Source of the DNA: Ophioderma brevispina
Taxonomy: Eukaryota > Echinodermata > Ophiuroidea > Amphilepidida > Ophiodermatidae
Direction: 5' to 3'
DNA length: 64,000 nucleotides
Assembly: GCA_023653785.1 (NCBI GenBank)
Contig: JAMKCH010012582.1
Coordinates: 93,011 to 157,010 of the forward strand
Shown: piece after piece, positions 12,024 through 25,571 of the stretch
Layout of the letters: every line of letters begins with the position of its first letter
How positions within the stretch are numbered: the first letter of the stretch is position 1
Made by a program: the position numbers and the translations under genes
Notes under the pieces: model-generated
Told to the model about the DNA's origin: nothing
The model's database searches: none
What the model saw: only the letters and a program-made list of their open reading frames with translations

Positions 12024-13554
12024 AACCAACTTTGCCTTGTGCTAGAGAAGGCTAATAACCTATCCCATGTTGCCATGCAACTACACCAACTTTGCCTTGT
12101 GCTATGAGAAGGCTAATAACCTATCCCATGTTGCAATGCATAAAAACAACCAACTTTGCCTTGTGCTAGAGGAGACTAATACAACCTATCCATGTTGCAA
12201 TGCCCTAAACCAACTTTGCCTTGTTGCTAGAAGGCTAATAACCTATCCCATGTTGCAATGCACTAAACCAACTCTGCCTTGGTGCTAGAGGCTAATACCC
12301 CTATCCCATGTTGTCAATCACTTAACCAACTTTGCCTTGTGCTATAGAGGCTAATAACCTTCCCATGTTGCAATGCACTAACCAACTTTGCCTTGTGCTA
12401 GAGAAGGCTAATAACCTATCCCATGTTGCCATGCACTAAACCAACTTTGCCTTGTGCTATAGGAGGCTAATAACCTACCCCATGTTTCAATGCACTAAAC
12501 CAACTTTGCCTTGTGCTACGGAGGCTATACCTATCCGGTTGCAATCAGCTACACTAACTTTGGCCTTGTGCTAGGAGGCGAATAACCTATCCCATGTTGC
12601 AATGCCCTAACAAAACCAACCTTTGCCTGTGCTAGAGGAGCTAATAAACTATCCCATGTTGCAATGCACCAAACTAACTTTGCCTTGTGCTAGAAGAGGC
12701 TAATAACCTATCCCATGTTGCAATCCACTAAACCAACTTTGCCTTGTGCTAGGAGGCTAATAACCTATCCCTGTTGCAAAGATGCCACTAAACCAACTTT
12801 GCCGTGTGCTCGCTAGAGGAGTCTAATACCTATCCCATGTTGCATGCACTAAACCAACTTTGCCTTGTGCTAGATGAGGCTAATAACCTATCGCCATTTT
12901 GCAAGCACTAAACCTACTTGTCCCTGTGCTAGGGAGCTAATAAAACCTATCCATGTTGCAATGCACTAACCAACTCTGCATTGTGCTGAGAGGCGAATCA
13001 CCTATCCCATTTTTGCAATGCACTTAAACAACTTTGGCCTTGGCTAGAGGAGGCTAATAACCTATCCCATGGTTTGCAATGCCTAACCAACTTGCCTGTG
13101 CTAGAGCTAATAACCCGTATCCCATGTTTCAATGCACTAAACCAACTTTGCCTTGTGCTAGAGGAGGCTAAAAACCTATCCCATGTTGCAATGCTCTAAA
13201 CCAACTTTGCCTTGTGATAGAGGAGGCTAATAACCTATACCATGTTGCAATGCACTAAAAACCAACTTTGCCCTGTGCTAGAGGAGGCTAATAACCTATA
13301 CCATGTTGCAATGCACTAAACCAACTTTGCCTTTTGCTAGAGGAGGCTAATAACATATACCTCCCCCCCACCATGTTGCAATGCACTAAACCAACTTGCC
13401 TTGTGCTAGAGGAGGCTAATAACCTATCCCATGTTGCAATGCACTAAACAACTTTGCCTTGTGCTAGAGGAGACTAATAACCTATCCCATGTTGCATTGC
13501 ACTAAACCAACTTTGCCTTGTGCTAGGAGGCTAATAACCTATCCCATGTTGCAA
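12024..13554 (+). repeat. 59-bp satellite array, block A
   Basis: About 26 head-to-tail copies of a 59-base unit. Its core runs CCAACTTTGCCTTGTGCTAG, then AGGAGGCTAATAACCTATCC, then CATGTTGCAATGCACTAAA. Copies differ mostly by one- or two-base deletions and insertions. The block stops after GTTGCAATG where a 3.6-kb insertion begins, and the same phase resumes at 17186. The unit has no open frame carried through the array. Confidence 0.95.
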
Positions 13555-16500
13555 TGGGCTTTATTACTATTTATAAGGTTAAAATCATCCGCATATGGGG
13601 TTGTTATAATTTTTATTCCCATCTAGGTTAAAGCCGTGCACTGTACGTATATCTCGAGGTATTCGAGGATGGGGTTAAAGCACATCAAGAATATAATGGG
13701 TGACAGTGGGTCACCTTGAAATGTCCCCCTTTTAAAATCGAATCTCTGAGAATGGGTCCACCCTGTAACCACGGACTGAGGCCCTTAAGACGGGAATAGA
13801 GTATTTCAACATAACGGATGACATTAGCCGGTAATTTAAAACGTTCATAGAATGATATATAAGTGAATGACTGACACTGCCAAAAGCGTCGGCTAAATCA
13901 AAAAAAGTAACATGTAAAGTCTTTTTCTTGATTTTGAAAATGATATGGCCTCCTGAAGGAGTTGATTATGCTCTATACAACCATTTATTCCTTTGAGGAA
14001 TGCCTTTGAATATTTGGATTAATAAACCCGTTTTTTGTCAGATATTCCCCCGTCCTGTCCGCGAGGACCTGGTGGAATAGTTTGCTCACGCAGGACGTCA
14101 GGGAGATCATCCTGAAGTAATCTGGTTTATCAGTATCCCCCCCCCCCCTTTTTATAAATCAGAACGACCTTGGACTCAGACCAGGATTTTGGAGGGTTTT
14201 GGCTCACATAAGAGCATTTTAGTAAACAAGGTGGCCATAAAATGATGAGTTGAAGGAAGGTTTTTCAGGAGAACCATATAGAAGACCATCATTACCAGGA
14301 CCGAAGTGGCTTTTTTTTGTTTCAGAATACACTGTATGTGTAGGTTTAATATTAGCATACAAACTAGTTTGACAGTCATTTGGAACAGCAACGTAGGGAA
14401 ACCAACTTAGCTGGGCAATATCTATGTTTACTTGGTTGGAATATTTGTTTTGAAAATAAATGTCTGCCGATTCCTTGGAAAAGGTAGGAACTGGACACTG
14501 CTTTCCGAACGTACCCTGGGTAATATGCTTAGAGTAATCCCCAGAAGTCTGACCGGTATTTTTTTTTCATGATGAACTTGAGATTTTTTGTCGCTATCTT
14601 TTTCGTTTCTTTTATTAGAAATGGACACGGTTCTAACAGCCTGACGAAACAGTTGTTTATCCTCAGTCGGTTCCATTCTGGAAAATGCTTTCTTCCGCTT
14701 TCTTTCTTCCGCAGAGGGCATTTTTTTGTGCGTCTGAATTAAAGTTTTTAGTTCATGGGAAATATACTTTTCAGCATGACTGTTCTTTAACGAGTCCTGA
14801 TTGTCGTTAAGTATGATATTAGTGGGTTTCAGAAAGTTTCCAGCAGCTTGAGCTGGACTAACATTCCACAACCGAGGTCAAACTGGTCGGACTAAGATCC
14901 TGCTAATCACGAATCATGATTTCCACATTCGTTATTACTAACATTGGGAATCGTACATGCAGTCCTACTGCTTGCCATGGATAAAATATAATATAAATGG
15001 CAGTAACTATACCATTATACCCGCCGTCATTGTTTACGGACTAGTTGAGAGCGATCTAGATGAATTACCGTACAAAACAGTTTACTTTAATGCAGTCAGC
15101 TGTGACAACAGCCTTGTGAATAGAGAATATTCTTCTACTCTATGCAATAGATAACGACGGATTTATGAGTGTCTATTTCCGTGATCATACACAGTACCAT
15201 ACAATTTAAAAGTACGCCAAGAAGTGATGCCAGAGCTAGATGAAAAACGCCCAGTTTGATGTCTGGGTTTCAATTATGGTGGAGAGAACTTTTTACACAG
15301 ACGAAGATTTAAATTATGATGATTTTATTGAGTATCGATGAAGACAAATGTCAATAAAGCTTACCAATTAGTCAGCTACACGTATTAATTATGATATGGC
15401 GTAGAAAATAAAGTACAAAAAACAAACTGAAAAACACACCGTAAGATATTCACATAAAAATCATAATTAGCTCCAGGTCAAACTCACAGTATGGGTCTCT
15501 CACATTGAAACCAGGTAAATGCCTCTCATTTCTTTGTGTAGTGGTGTCCCGAGGATTGTCGAATATAATATAGGGTTATTCGGATTATTCCGTTAAAGAG
15601 GACCCCCAACGTTTTTTGGGATCTCTTATTACTCATTCTGGTAGCCAAGTGATATTGTATATATGATTTACTCCCTAATTTTGAATCAAGTCCTTGTTAA
15701 CATTGATCAATCTCCTGTCGTAATGAGTTTAAATACTCGCAATGTACGGTAGATACTGTTTGCCCATCCATTCTTTTTTGTCTTACGGTCCACGAGATTA
15801 CTAAGACAATTTATCTCTTCTAGATTGAATGTTATATTATTAAGATGGTTGCATTCCTAAACGTGGTGCTAATATAGCGCTTGTCCATATTGAAAAATGG
15901 TCTTGATTTCCACAGTTTCGGATATTTATCATGCTCTCATGTTTAGCGTATGTAGAACCCGGTGGTTTGGGCTCCTCAACTTACCAACAAGGCCCTGGAG
16001 TTAAACCTCCAAAAGAGAATCAGCTTGGAGTAGGAAACTCCACAATTGTGGCTTGCGATCATGTCCCGCAAATCTTTTAGGATTCCGACCAACCAACTGT
16101 CTGGAAAATACCAAAACCAAGATAAAAGAACCCTAAAGAAAGATTCTTGTGACTATTGAAGTCGTAGTAGAGCCACTCATTACACAGGGTGACACAGCAA
16201 AATTACTTCTTGAAACTGAGAATAATCTAACATGGAAATCTATTATGTAACTGGCTTCCTGAGGGTGTTCTTAAGTTTGCAATTAACGCTGCAATCGACA
16301 GCCTCCCCACATTTGCTAATATTTATACATGGGGGAAAACGTTTAAGTAGCAACTGCCCCCTTGTTCCAAAAAGGGTTCACTCTTCTTTTCTGCACTTCT
16401 TCAATCACTGTACCAGATTCTTGACCGATACCTTTGGCGGCATAATAACATCATCCGCATTTTGATCTCTGGCTTTTGAAGATAGCAAATTTTTTAAAGA

Positions 16501-17185
16501 CAACGGTTCCTTGATCACTCCTGTGTAGCAGGTACCTCATTGGCGGGGAAGTGCCTCTGATATCATTCCGACACTCACCAACCAGATATTGGTTTGTACT
16601 TTCCCCGCTCAACAAAAAGTATTTTATTTGAACTTACAGTACCATTTGAGACAAATGTTTATAAAGCTAACACACTAATACCAGACCAGATATTCTGCCC
16701 TAGTTGGAATATCTCGGACGCTGGTTAATGTCCCTGGTCGCCTTGCAAGAGGATCAGGGTCTATTACAAAAACTAACAAGACGCGTCTAAGAGGTTTCCT
16801 CCGTACGCTTAACGATCCATTTAAATAACAGCTCTCAGAAAACAGTATCTCCAAAAAAGCCTTGGCTTCTTCTTTTCCATTTTCCCAAGCAGACACGGCG
16901 TGAATGGAACTTATCTACCCCATTTATTAGGCCTTTGGCAGCATGCCGTCGTATTGTTTCCCTCGGCTAGTTTGGCTTTTTAAAAAGTATATAATTTTTA
17001 ACGTGTATTGTTTTTTTTTTAATTCAAATTTTATCTTTTACTGTATTAACTACCCTGCCTGGTGGATCAGTATCAAGGCCCCATTTTTCTTTGGTTTTAG
17101 AGTTTACACTTTTTTTATTTTTAATATTTTTAAAAAACAAAAAAAAAATCTTCATATTATTGACTGAATAAAGATGATTTAATAA
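13555..17185 (-). mobile_element. 3.6-kb retroelement insertion splitting the satellite
   Basis: The segment is flanked by a 15-base duplication of satellite sequence (TATCCCATGTTGCAA at 13540-13554 and 17186-17200), as expected for target-primed insertion into a satellite unit. Its left third encodes a reverse transcriptase on the minus strand. The right two thirds (14900-17185) show no recognised domain. The right edge is AT-rich and carries AATAAA on the plus strand at 17167 just before the junction. That polarity is opposite to the reverse transcriptase, so the copy may be rearranged (for example inverted by twin priming) or two elements may be joined. Confidence 0.8.
13558..14871 (-). 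pseudogene. Reverse transcriptase domain of a non-LTR element, RLE-type lineage likely
   Basis: Reading the minus strand from 14871, a basic N-terminal stretch (KTLIQTHKKMPSAEERKRKK) is followed after frameshifts near 14560 and 14390 by reverse transcriptase motifs. These are an NDGL-type region, DYFRMISLTSCVSKLFH, a GINGCIEHNQ block, motif A (FFDLADAFGSVSH), FQGDPLSPIIF, and the catalytic TPYADDF at about 13585. The open similarity then ends at the satellite edge, so the thumb and any C-terminal endonuclease are missing. The QGDPLSP and PYADDF style and the GCIEHNQ block resemble elements with a C-terminal restriction-like endonuclease (R2/NeSL-like). The 35.5-kb fragment may be the matching C-terminal part of the same family. 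Dead copy. Confidence 0.85.
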
Positions 17186-20100
17186 TATCCCATGTTGCAA
17201 AGCACTAAACCAACTTGCCTTGTGCTAGAGGAGACTAATAACCTATCCCATGTTTGGCAAAGCCACTAAAAAAACCAACTTTGCCTTGATGCTAGAGTAG
17301 TGCTAATAACCTTCCTCCCCATGTTTCAATGCACTAAACCAACTGTGCCTTGTGCTAGAAAAGGCAATACCCGATCCATGTTGCAATGCACTAAACCAAC
17401 TTTGCCTTGTGATAGAGGAGGCTAATAACCTATCCATTTGCTTTGCAATGCAACTAAACCAACATTGCCTTGTGCTAGAGGAGACTAATAACCTATCCCA
17501 TGTTGCAATGCTCTAAACCAACTTTGCCTTTTGCTAGAGGAGGCTAATAACCTATACCATGTTTAAATGCACTAAACCAACTTGCCTTGTGCTAGAGGAG
17601 ACTAATAACCTATCCCATGTTGCAATGCTCTAAACCAACTTTGCCTTGTTCTAGGAGGCTAATAACCTATCCCTTGTTGCAATGCACTAAACCAACTTTG
17701 TCTTGTGCTAGAGGAGGCTCATAACCTATCCCATGTTGCAATGCACTAAACTAACTTTGCCTGGGTAGGAGGCTAATAACCTATCCCCTGTTGCAAACAT
17801 GCACAAACCTAACTTGTGCCTTGTGCTAGGATGGCTATCACCTATCCGATGTTGCAATGCACTAACCACTTTGCCTTGTTGCTAAAGTAGGCTAATACCT
17901 ATCCCTGTGGCAATCCCTAAACCACTTGCCTTGTGATAGAGGAGTCTATAACCTATCCCATGTTGCAATGCACTAAACCAACTTTGCCTTGTGCAAATGA
18001 GGCTAGAACCTATCCCATGTTGCAAGGCACTAAACCACTTTTGCCTTGTGCTAGAGGAGACTAATAACCTATCCCATGTTCCAATGCACTAAACCAACTT
18101 TGCCTTGTGCTAGAAGAGGCTAATAACCTATCCAATGTTGCAATGCCAACTAAACCAACTTGCCTTTGCTAGAGGGGCTTAATAACCTATCCATGTTGCA
18201 ATGCATAAACCAACTGCCTTGTGCTAGAGGGGGCTAATAACCTATCCCATGTCGCAATGCACTAACCGAACTTGCCTTGTGCAGGAGGCTAATAACTATC
18301 CGAGTTGCATGCACTAAACAACTTTGCCTTGTGCTAAAGGAGGGCCTAATAACCTATCCCATGTTTCAATGCACTAAACCAACTTTGCCTTGGTGATAGA
18401 GGAGGCTAAGAACCTATCCCATGTTGCAATGCCCTAAACCAACTTTGCCTTGTGATAAAGGAGGTGGCTAATAACCTATCCCATGTTTCAATGCACTAAA
18501 CCAACTTCTGCCTTGTGCTAGAGGAGACTAATAACCTATCCCATGTTGCCATGCACAAACCACTTTGCCTGTGCTAGAGGAGGCTAATAACCTATCCCAT
18601 GTTGCCATGCACTAAACCAACTATTTGCCCTGTGCTAGAGGAGGCTAAAAACCTATCCCATGTTGCAAGGCAACTAAACCAACTGGCCTGTGCTAGAGGA
18701 GGCTAATAACCTATCCCATGTTGCAATGCACCAAACTTTGCCTTGTGCTAGGAGGCTAATAACCTTATCCCATGTTGCAACTGCATAAACCAAATTTTGC
18801 CTGTGCTAAAGGAGGCTAATAACCTATCCAATGTTGCAATGCACTAAAACTAAACTTTGCTTGTTGTGGAGGCTAATAACCTTTATACAATGTTGCAATG
18901 CAGTAAACCAACTTTGCCTGGGATGAGGAGGTAATAACCTATCCCATGTGCAATGCACTAAACAACTTTGCCTTGTGCTATAGGAGGCTAATAACCTATC
19001 ACATGTTCATGCACTAAAACCAACATTGCCTTGTGCTAGAGGAGACTAATAACCTATCCCATGTGGCAATCCACTAAACAACTTTCCTTGTGCTATTTTT
19101 TTTTTTTTTTTTTTTTTTGAGGAGGCTAATAACCTATCCCATGTTGCAATGCTCTAAACCCAACTTGCCTTGTGCTAGAGGAGGCTAATAACCTAACCCA
19201 TGTTGCAATGCACTAAACTTTGCCTTGTGCTAGAAGAGGCTAATAACCTATCCATGGTGCCAATGCACTAAACCATACTTTGCCTGTGCTAGAGGAGGCT
19301 AAAAACCTATCCCATGTTGCAATGCACTAAACCAACTTTGCCTTGTGCTAAGGAGGCTAATAACATATACCATGTTGCAATGCACGAAAAACCAACTTGC
19401 CTTGGCTAGAGGGGCTACAACCTACCCCATGTTTCAATGCACTAAACCAACTTTGCATTGTGCTAGGAGCGAATAACCTATCCCATGTTGCATTGCACTA
19501 AACCAACTTTGCCTTGTGATAGAGGAGGCTAATAACCTATTCCCATGTGCAATGCACTAAACCAACTTTGCCTTTTGCTAGAGGAGGCTAATAACCTATC
19601 CATGTTTCAATGCACTAAACCAACTCTTGCATTGTGCTAGAGGAGATAATAACCTATCCCATGTGCAATGCAATAAACCAACTTTGCCTTGTGCTAGAAG
19701 GGGCTTATAACCTATCCCATGTTGCAATGCACTAAACCAACTTTGCTTTGTGCTAGAGGAGGCTAACACCTATCCCATGTTGCCATGCACTAACTAACTT
19801 TGCCTTGTGCTAGAGAAGGCTAATAACCTATCCCATGTGGCAATGCACTAAACAAACTTGCCTTGTGATAAAGGAGGCTAATTAACATATCCCATGTTGC
19901 AATGCTCTAAACCAACTTTGCCTTGTGATAGAGGAGGCTAATAACCTAACCCATGTTGCAAGCACTAACCAACTTTGCTTGTGCTAAAGGAGGCTAATAA
20001 CCTATCCAATGTTGCAATGCCACCTAAACCAACTTTGCCTGGTGTTAGAGGAGGCTAATAACCTATCCCATTTTGCAATCCACTCAAACCAACTTTGCCT

Positions 20101-22262
20101 GTGCTAGGGAGGCTACTAACCTATCCCATGTTGCAATGCACTTAACCAACTTTGCCTTTTGCTAGAGGTGGCTAATAACCTATCCCATGGTGCAATGCAC
20201 TAAACAAATTTGCCTTGTGCTAGAGGAGGCTAATAACCTATTCCCATGTGCAATGCACTAAACTTTGCCTTGTGCTAGAAGAGGCTAAAAACCTATCCCA
20301 TGTTGCAAAGCACTAAACCAACTTTGCCTGTGCTAGAGGAGGTAATAACCTATCCCATGTTCCAATGCCAAGAAACTTTGCCTTGTGCTAGGAGGCTAAA
20401 ACCCCATCCAGTTGCAATGCACTAAACCAACGTTGCCTTGTGATAGAGAGGCTAGAACCCATCCCATGTTGCAATGCACTAAACCAACTTTGCATTGTGC
20501 TAAAGGAGGCTAAAACCTATCCATGTTGCAAGCACTAAACCAACTTTGCCGTGTAGAGGAGGCTACTAACCTATCCCATGTTGCAATGCAATAAACCAAC
20601 TTTGCCTTGTGCTAGAAGAGGCTAATAACCTATCCTATGTTGCAATGCACTAAACCAACTTGGCCTTGTGCTAGGAGGCGAATAACCTATCCCATGTTGC
20701 AATGAAATAAACCAACTTTGCCTTTTGCTAGAGGAGGCTAATAACCTATACCATGTTGCAATGCACTAAATACCAACTTTGCTTGTGCATAAAGGAGGCT
20801 AATAACCTATCCCATGTTTCAATGCACTAAACCAACTTTGCATTGTGCTAGAGGAGGCTTAATAACTATCCCATGGTTGCAATGCAAACTAAACCAAATT
20901 TGCCTTGTGCTAGAGTGCGGCTAATAACCTATCCCAGTGGCAATGACACTAAACCACGTGGACTTGTGCTAGAGGAGGCTATAACCGTATCCCGTGGTGC
21001 AAGGCACTAAACCATAACTTGCTTGTGCTAGCGAGGCTATAACCTTATCCATGTTGCAATGCACTAAAACCAACATTGCCTTGTGCTAGAGGAGACTAAT
21101 AACCTATCCCATGTTGCACTGCCACTAAACCAACTGTGCCTGGTGCTCAGAGGAGGCATAATAATATCCCATGTTGCAAAGCACTAAACCAACTTTGCAT
21201 TGTGCTAGATGAGCTATAACCTACCAATGTTGCAATTGTCACTAAACCCCAACGTGCCTTGATGCTAGAGGAGGCTAATAACCTATCCCATGTTGCAATG
21301 CACTAAACCAAATTTGCCTTGTGCTAAAGGAGGCTAAGAACCTATCCATTGTGAAGGCACTAACCAACTTTGCCTTGGGCTAGAGGAGGCTAATAAACAT
21401 AGTCCCATGTTGCAATGCACTAACCAACTTTGCCTGTGTAAAGGAGGTAATAACCTATTACCATGTTGCAATGCACTAAACAACTTTGCCTTGTGCTAGA
21501 AGGAGGCTAATAAAACTATCACATGTTATTGCCAATGCACTACCAACTTTGCCTTGTGCTAGGAGGAGGCTAATAACCTATCCAGTGTTGCAATGCACTA
21601 AACCAATTTGCCTTGGGCTAGGAGGCTAATAAACATGATAAATGTGCAAGCACTAAACCAACTTTGCCTTTTGCTAGAGGAGGCTAATAACCTATCCCTT
21701 GTTGCATTGCACTAACCAACTTTGCCTTTTGCTAGAGGAGGCTAATAACCTACCCATGTTGCAAAGCATAAACCAACTTTGCCTTGTGCTAGAAGAGGCT
21801 AATAACCTATCCCTGTTGCAATGCACTAAACAAAGTTGCCCTGTGCTAGAGGAGGCTAATAACCTCCCCATGTTGCAATGCCACTAAACCAAATTTGCCT
21901 TGTGCTAAAGGAGGCTAATAACCTATACCCGGTTTCAATGCACTAAACCAACTTTGCCTTGTGCTAGAGGAGACTAATAACCTATCCCATGTTGCAAGGC
22001 ACTAAACCACTTTGCATTGTGCTAAAGGAGGCTAATACCCTATCCAATGTTGCAATGCACTATAACCACTTGCTTGTGCAAAAGGAGGCTAATAAACTAT
22101 CCCATGTTGCAATGCTCTAAACCAACTTTGCCTTGTTCTAGGAGGCTAATAACCTATCCCATGTTGCCACTGCACTTAACCAACTTTGCCTGTGGCTAGA
22201 GGAGGCTAATAAAACCTATCCCATTGTTGCATGCACTAAACCAACTTTGCCGTGTGTAGAGG
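17186..22262 (+). repeat. 59-bp satellite array, block B
   Basis: About 86 copies of the same 59-base unit as block A, same strand and phase. Copies are heterogeneous, with indels in most units. One copy near 19095 carries a run of more than 20 T between GTGCTA and GAGGAGGC. The array ends around GCCGTGTGTAGAGG, after which unrelated sequence begins. Confidence 0.95.
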
Positions 22263-22610
22263 GATTCAATATGGCTTCCAAGTAGATGAGCTAGAGTATG
22301 TTCATAGTGCTATGACGAGTGCGACATATTTAAACCACAGTAGTAGTGCACGTCTTAATATTTGATTAGTATGGAACTTTGACATAGGTAGGTGTGAGAA
22401 CAGCACCGCAACTCGCTCGTTGTATATTGGTAATCGCAAAAATAAGGCATGTTCCTGGCCCGAGCTTTGTACCAGATTGGAGTAGGTAACCGTATTTATG
22501 GGTCAAGTTCAATGTTCAAAACAAATTTATAAAGGCGCCGATATCCAAAGAAAAAAACAATGTTCAGTGGCGCTATAAAAGTCACAAAGAATAAGCTCTA
22601 TCAAAGAGAT
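22263..22610. other. Junction region after the satellite, unassigned
   Basis: No repeat match or coding motif recognised. It separates the satellite edge from a LINE fragment. Confidence 0.4.
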
Positions 22611-22613
22611 AGT

Positions 22614-23067
22614 TTAAGCTGACTCTTGAAATTGTGCACATTTGGTGAAATCTTTGTATGGGAGTGGAAGCGCGTCCAAAGCATGGAGCTGTTGAGGAAG
22701 AATGATCGCGGACGTAGGGATAAGTCCATTTAGGGGGTGAAGCAAGTAGAGAGATGAGCGAGAGAAGATTTGGGGGTACAGAGTGATTATAATCAGCAAG
22801 ATACTATGGTGCAAGTCCATTGAGTGCTTTGTAGGTAAGGATCAAGATTTTGAATTCGAAATACGAGATGAAAAGGTAACCAGTGCAACTGTCGTAAGAC
22901 TGGTGAGATGTGTTGAAACTTCTTAGTCCTTGAGATAATTCTAGCTGCAGAGTTTTGAGCGTGTTGCAGAAGTTGGAGTTGGGCATCAGGCAGGCCCCAC
23001 TATATAAGGCGTGCCATATCGAGTTTTGCTGAGATAACAGAGTGGGCAAAAACCAGGTGTGGCACAA
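22614..23067 (-). pseudogene. LINE reverse transcriptase C-terminal fragment
   Basis: The minus strand gives, in shifting frames, the usual LINE C-terminal signature: LQLELSQGLRSFNTSHQ, FEFKILILTYKALNGLAP, then LLHPLNGLIPTS. This is the post-catalytic part following the expected HWLP block. Only the 3' end remains, the common result of 5' truncation on insertion. It differs in sequence from the 8-1177 copy, so at least two LINE families of this type are present. Confidence 0.8.
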
Positions 23068-23069
23068 GT

Positions 23070-24585
23070 GTCATTGGAAAGGTACTTTCTAACTTACCAA
23101 TTTTTGCGAAGAAAAAAAATAGATTGCCACTACAAGTTTACTTATGTAATAAAAGTGTGCGAAAAGATTGAAAGACAAAAAAACTACATCTCAAAACTGC
23201 TTAGTAATCTTGAGCCCCACACAAAAAAGGAGCCATGCTGTGACTGAGCACTATGAGCAAATGTATTTGGGTCAATGGTGGCACCATAAACAATTACAAA
23301 AAGAGGACAGTAGGGAAGCAAAAGAGATGGTGGGTGGTCGGTCATTTTTGCATATTTTAGGAAAATATTACAAAATATGAATTGGGCACCATCAAAACCC
23401 CCCATATCCCACAGGTTCAATTAAAAATGCAAGTATATGCAAAAAAAGAGGTTGTAACAATTGGCCATGAGAAAATACCCTGCACCACTGGAGCCGGTGG
23501 AACTACATAGCTTCTCCTGTCTGTGCGGCAAAGAAACAATGGAAACTTAGTCAGCAAGTGTACGTCTAGTGATAGGTAATCTGTGTCTACTCGGTAGTAG
23601 CTGCGGGGTTACAACCATAAGAAATACTTTTTTACCACCTCACTATACCGTATTAACTGTTTGTAAACCATGTTATAAATCTGGTCTATGGAAATTGCAT
23701 GAATAGTTCTTACAGGGTGGAGTAATTTTGCCCTGGGCACTCGGGCAATTGTCTCAAGATAATGGGGACCACTATGAAGTTGATAAAAGTTAAAGTTTTG
23801 GGCCTTCAAAGTCATAGTTTGTTGAAAGTTGAAGTTTTTGACATATTTTAAGGCTTTTCTTAGGCTCCTCTTTTCACATTATTGTGCTACTAAATGCTTT
23901 ACAAAATATAAGCCCTGGGAATGACTGCTAAAATGGCTCTGAACACAACATATTCTGTCCTAAAGGTTTGTTTGATCACTTCTAAATTCACCATGACAGA
24001 GTCCAGTAACATTAATCTACCCTTAATATCGGAGTAATTTCCAGTTGCGGTGGCCATTGAATCACTTAATACCTTAACGGGTCGTCCAGAGTTGCTGTTT
24101 TGAATCCATTTCAATGTTTTGTTGTTATTATCATTCCACGCTAGAACTTTGTCACATTGCCTTGGATCATCATACATAGCCAGGACGTAACATTTGCAGG
24201 ATGATTTCTTAATCATCCATCTTATCTCCTAGTCAGAACTCAGCTGTACTGACTTGTATTTGGGATGGAAAATTCATGACAGGGACATAACACATGATTA
24301 GAATTGAAATGGAACCACCATCGTCAAAAGGGGTTTTCTGTTTGCCTGTTGAGGGTACCAGCCGCTGAGTTATCCGAAACAATTTTGGATCCATTTTTAA
24401 ACAACACAGCATAATAGAAGTAGAAGCGAATCCCCAGATTAAGTAGAATTCAGAAAAGAAATTTAAACAACTATGTGATTAAAAAGGAATATTTCTAAAT
24501 TATCTTTAATAAAATTAACACTTTTGAGAAGCATCACACTGGCAACAAAACTACTCATCAATCTTCTAAGTGCACCTCTAAAGTT
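23070..24585. other. Intronic stretch, no gene recognised
   Basis: No exon signature, terminal inverted repeat or coding motif identified on either strand. Short reading frames here show no family resemblance. Confidence 0.4.
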
Positions 24586-24945
24586 AAAAAAAATTTGCAT
24601 GTCAGAAGTTTTCTTCTCATTTTTATGTAACCACAAAATGGGGAATCCCCTAATTACAAAATACATAATACTTCCCGTGACTTATCTCTCAACAAAGTAT
24701 ACCATCACCGGGTCTTCACCAAATCATGCAAAAGTTTTGCGTCTCAAAAATCACACATAAAATTTGCAATGTCAGAAAGTTTCATTTCTAAACATAATTT
24801 TATAAAAGATAACCACCAATGGGAAATCCCTAATACAAAATACTAAATACTTCACATGACTTTATCTCATCAAACTAAAGGTATTCCGTTACCTCGCTTA
24901 CAAATCAGTGCAAAAGTTTTGCTTATCATAAATCATCACATAAAC
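24585..24945. repeat. Two-copy tandem duplication (~175-180 bp unit)
   Basis: Two consecutive segments share, in order, AAATTTGCA(A)TGTCAGAA, ATGGG(G)AATCCC, TAATACAAAATAC-like, a CACTTATCTC-like block and TGCAAAAGTTTTGC. The second copy starts near 24762. Confidence 0.7.
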
Positions 24946-25199
24946 AGTTTGTGTCTAGGCAGGAAAAAAAGAGGGGTGGGTGTACAGAGTAATTTAGGAC
25001 AAAGGAGTGAGGGGTAAAGGTGGTGTTGGTTGGGGAGGGGGCGGGTCTCCACTTTCCCGCACCAGCTTTGTTTATACATAAGCCGACTCAACATCCACAT
25101 GATGTACTCAATGATTGATTTCCATATATCTAATACCGAGGGAGGAAGGGTTGGAGGCTTGGAGGGGAGAAAGAGGGGGATTGAAGTTGGGATAGAAAC

Positions 25200-25571
25200 G
25201 AGTGGACCGATCTCATCAAATCGAAACTCAAATATACGATAAGCTCTATTATGTTCCATACAACATCTCACCTGACATAGCTATACAATAACAAATTAGT
25301 CATTGTTTTCCATATAAGTACCCTCTAATACTGATCTCATCAAATCTAACTCAAATAGAAGCAGCTATAGTATGGTTCCATACATCATTCACCTGACTTA
25401 TTACATAGCCATACACTACAAAGGATGTGGTCCATTGATTTTCCAGATTTAAACCGATCTCATCAAATCTAAACTCAATATAAGTCGCTACTGTATGTTC
25501 CATACAACTCTCACCGGAACGTATTACGTAGCCATACACTAACAAAGGATGTGGTCAATTGATTTCCATAT
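25200..25571. repeat. ~122-bp tandem repeat, left block
   Basis: The phrase GATCTCATCAAATC recurs at about 25209, 25331 and 25454, giving a ~122-base period. Each copy also holds GTTCCATACA and ACATAGCCATACA. The block is interrupted at 25572 by a TTAA MITE; related units resume at 31735. Confidence 0.85.

Noticed and set aside
12024..22262. CRISPR array or piRNA-like locus
   Set aside because: Units are contiguous with no unique spacers and the genome is animal; it is an ordinary satellite.
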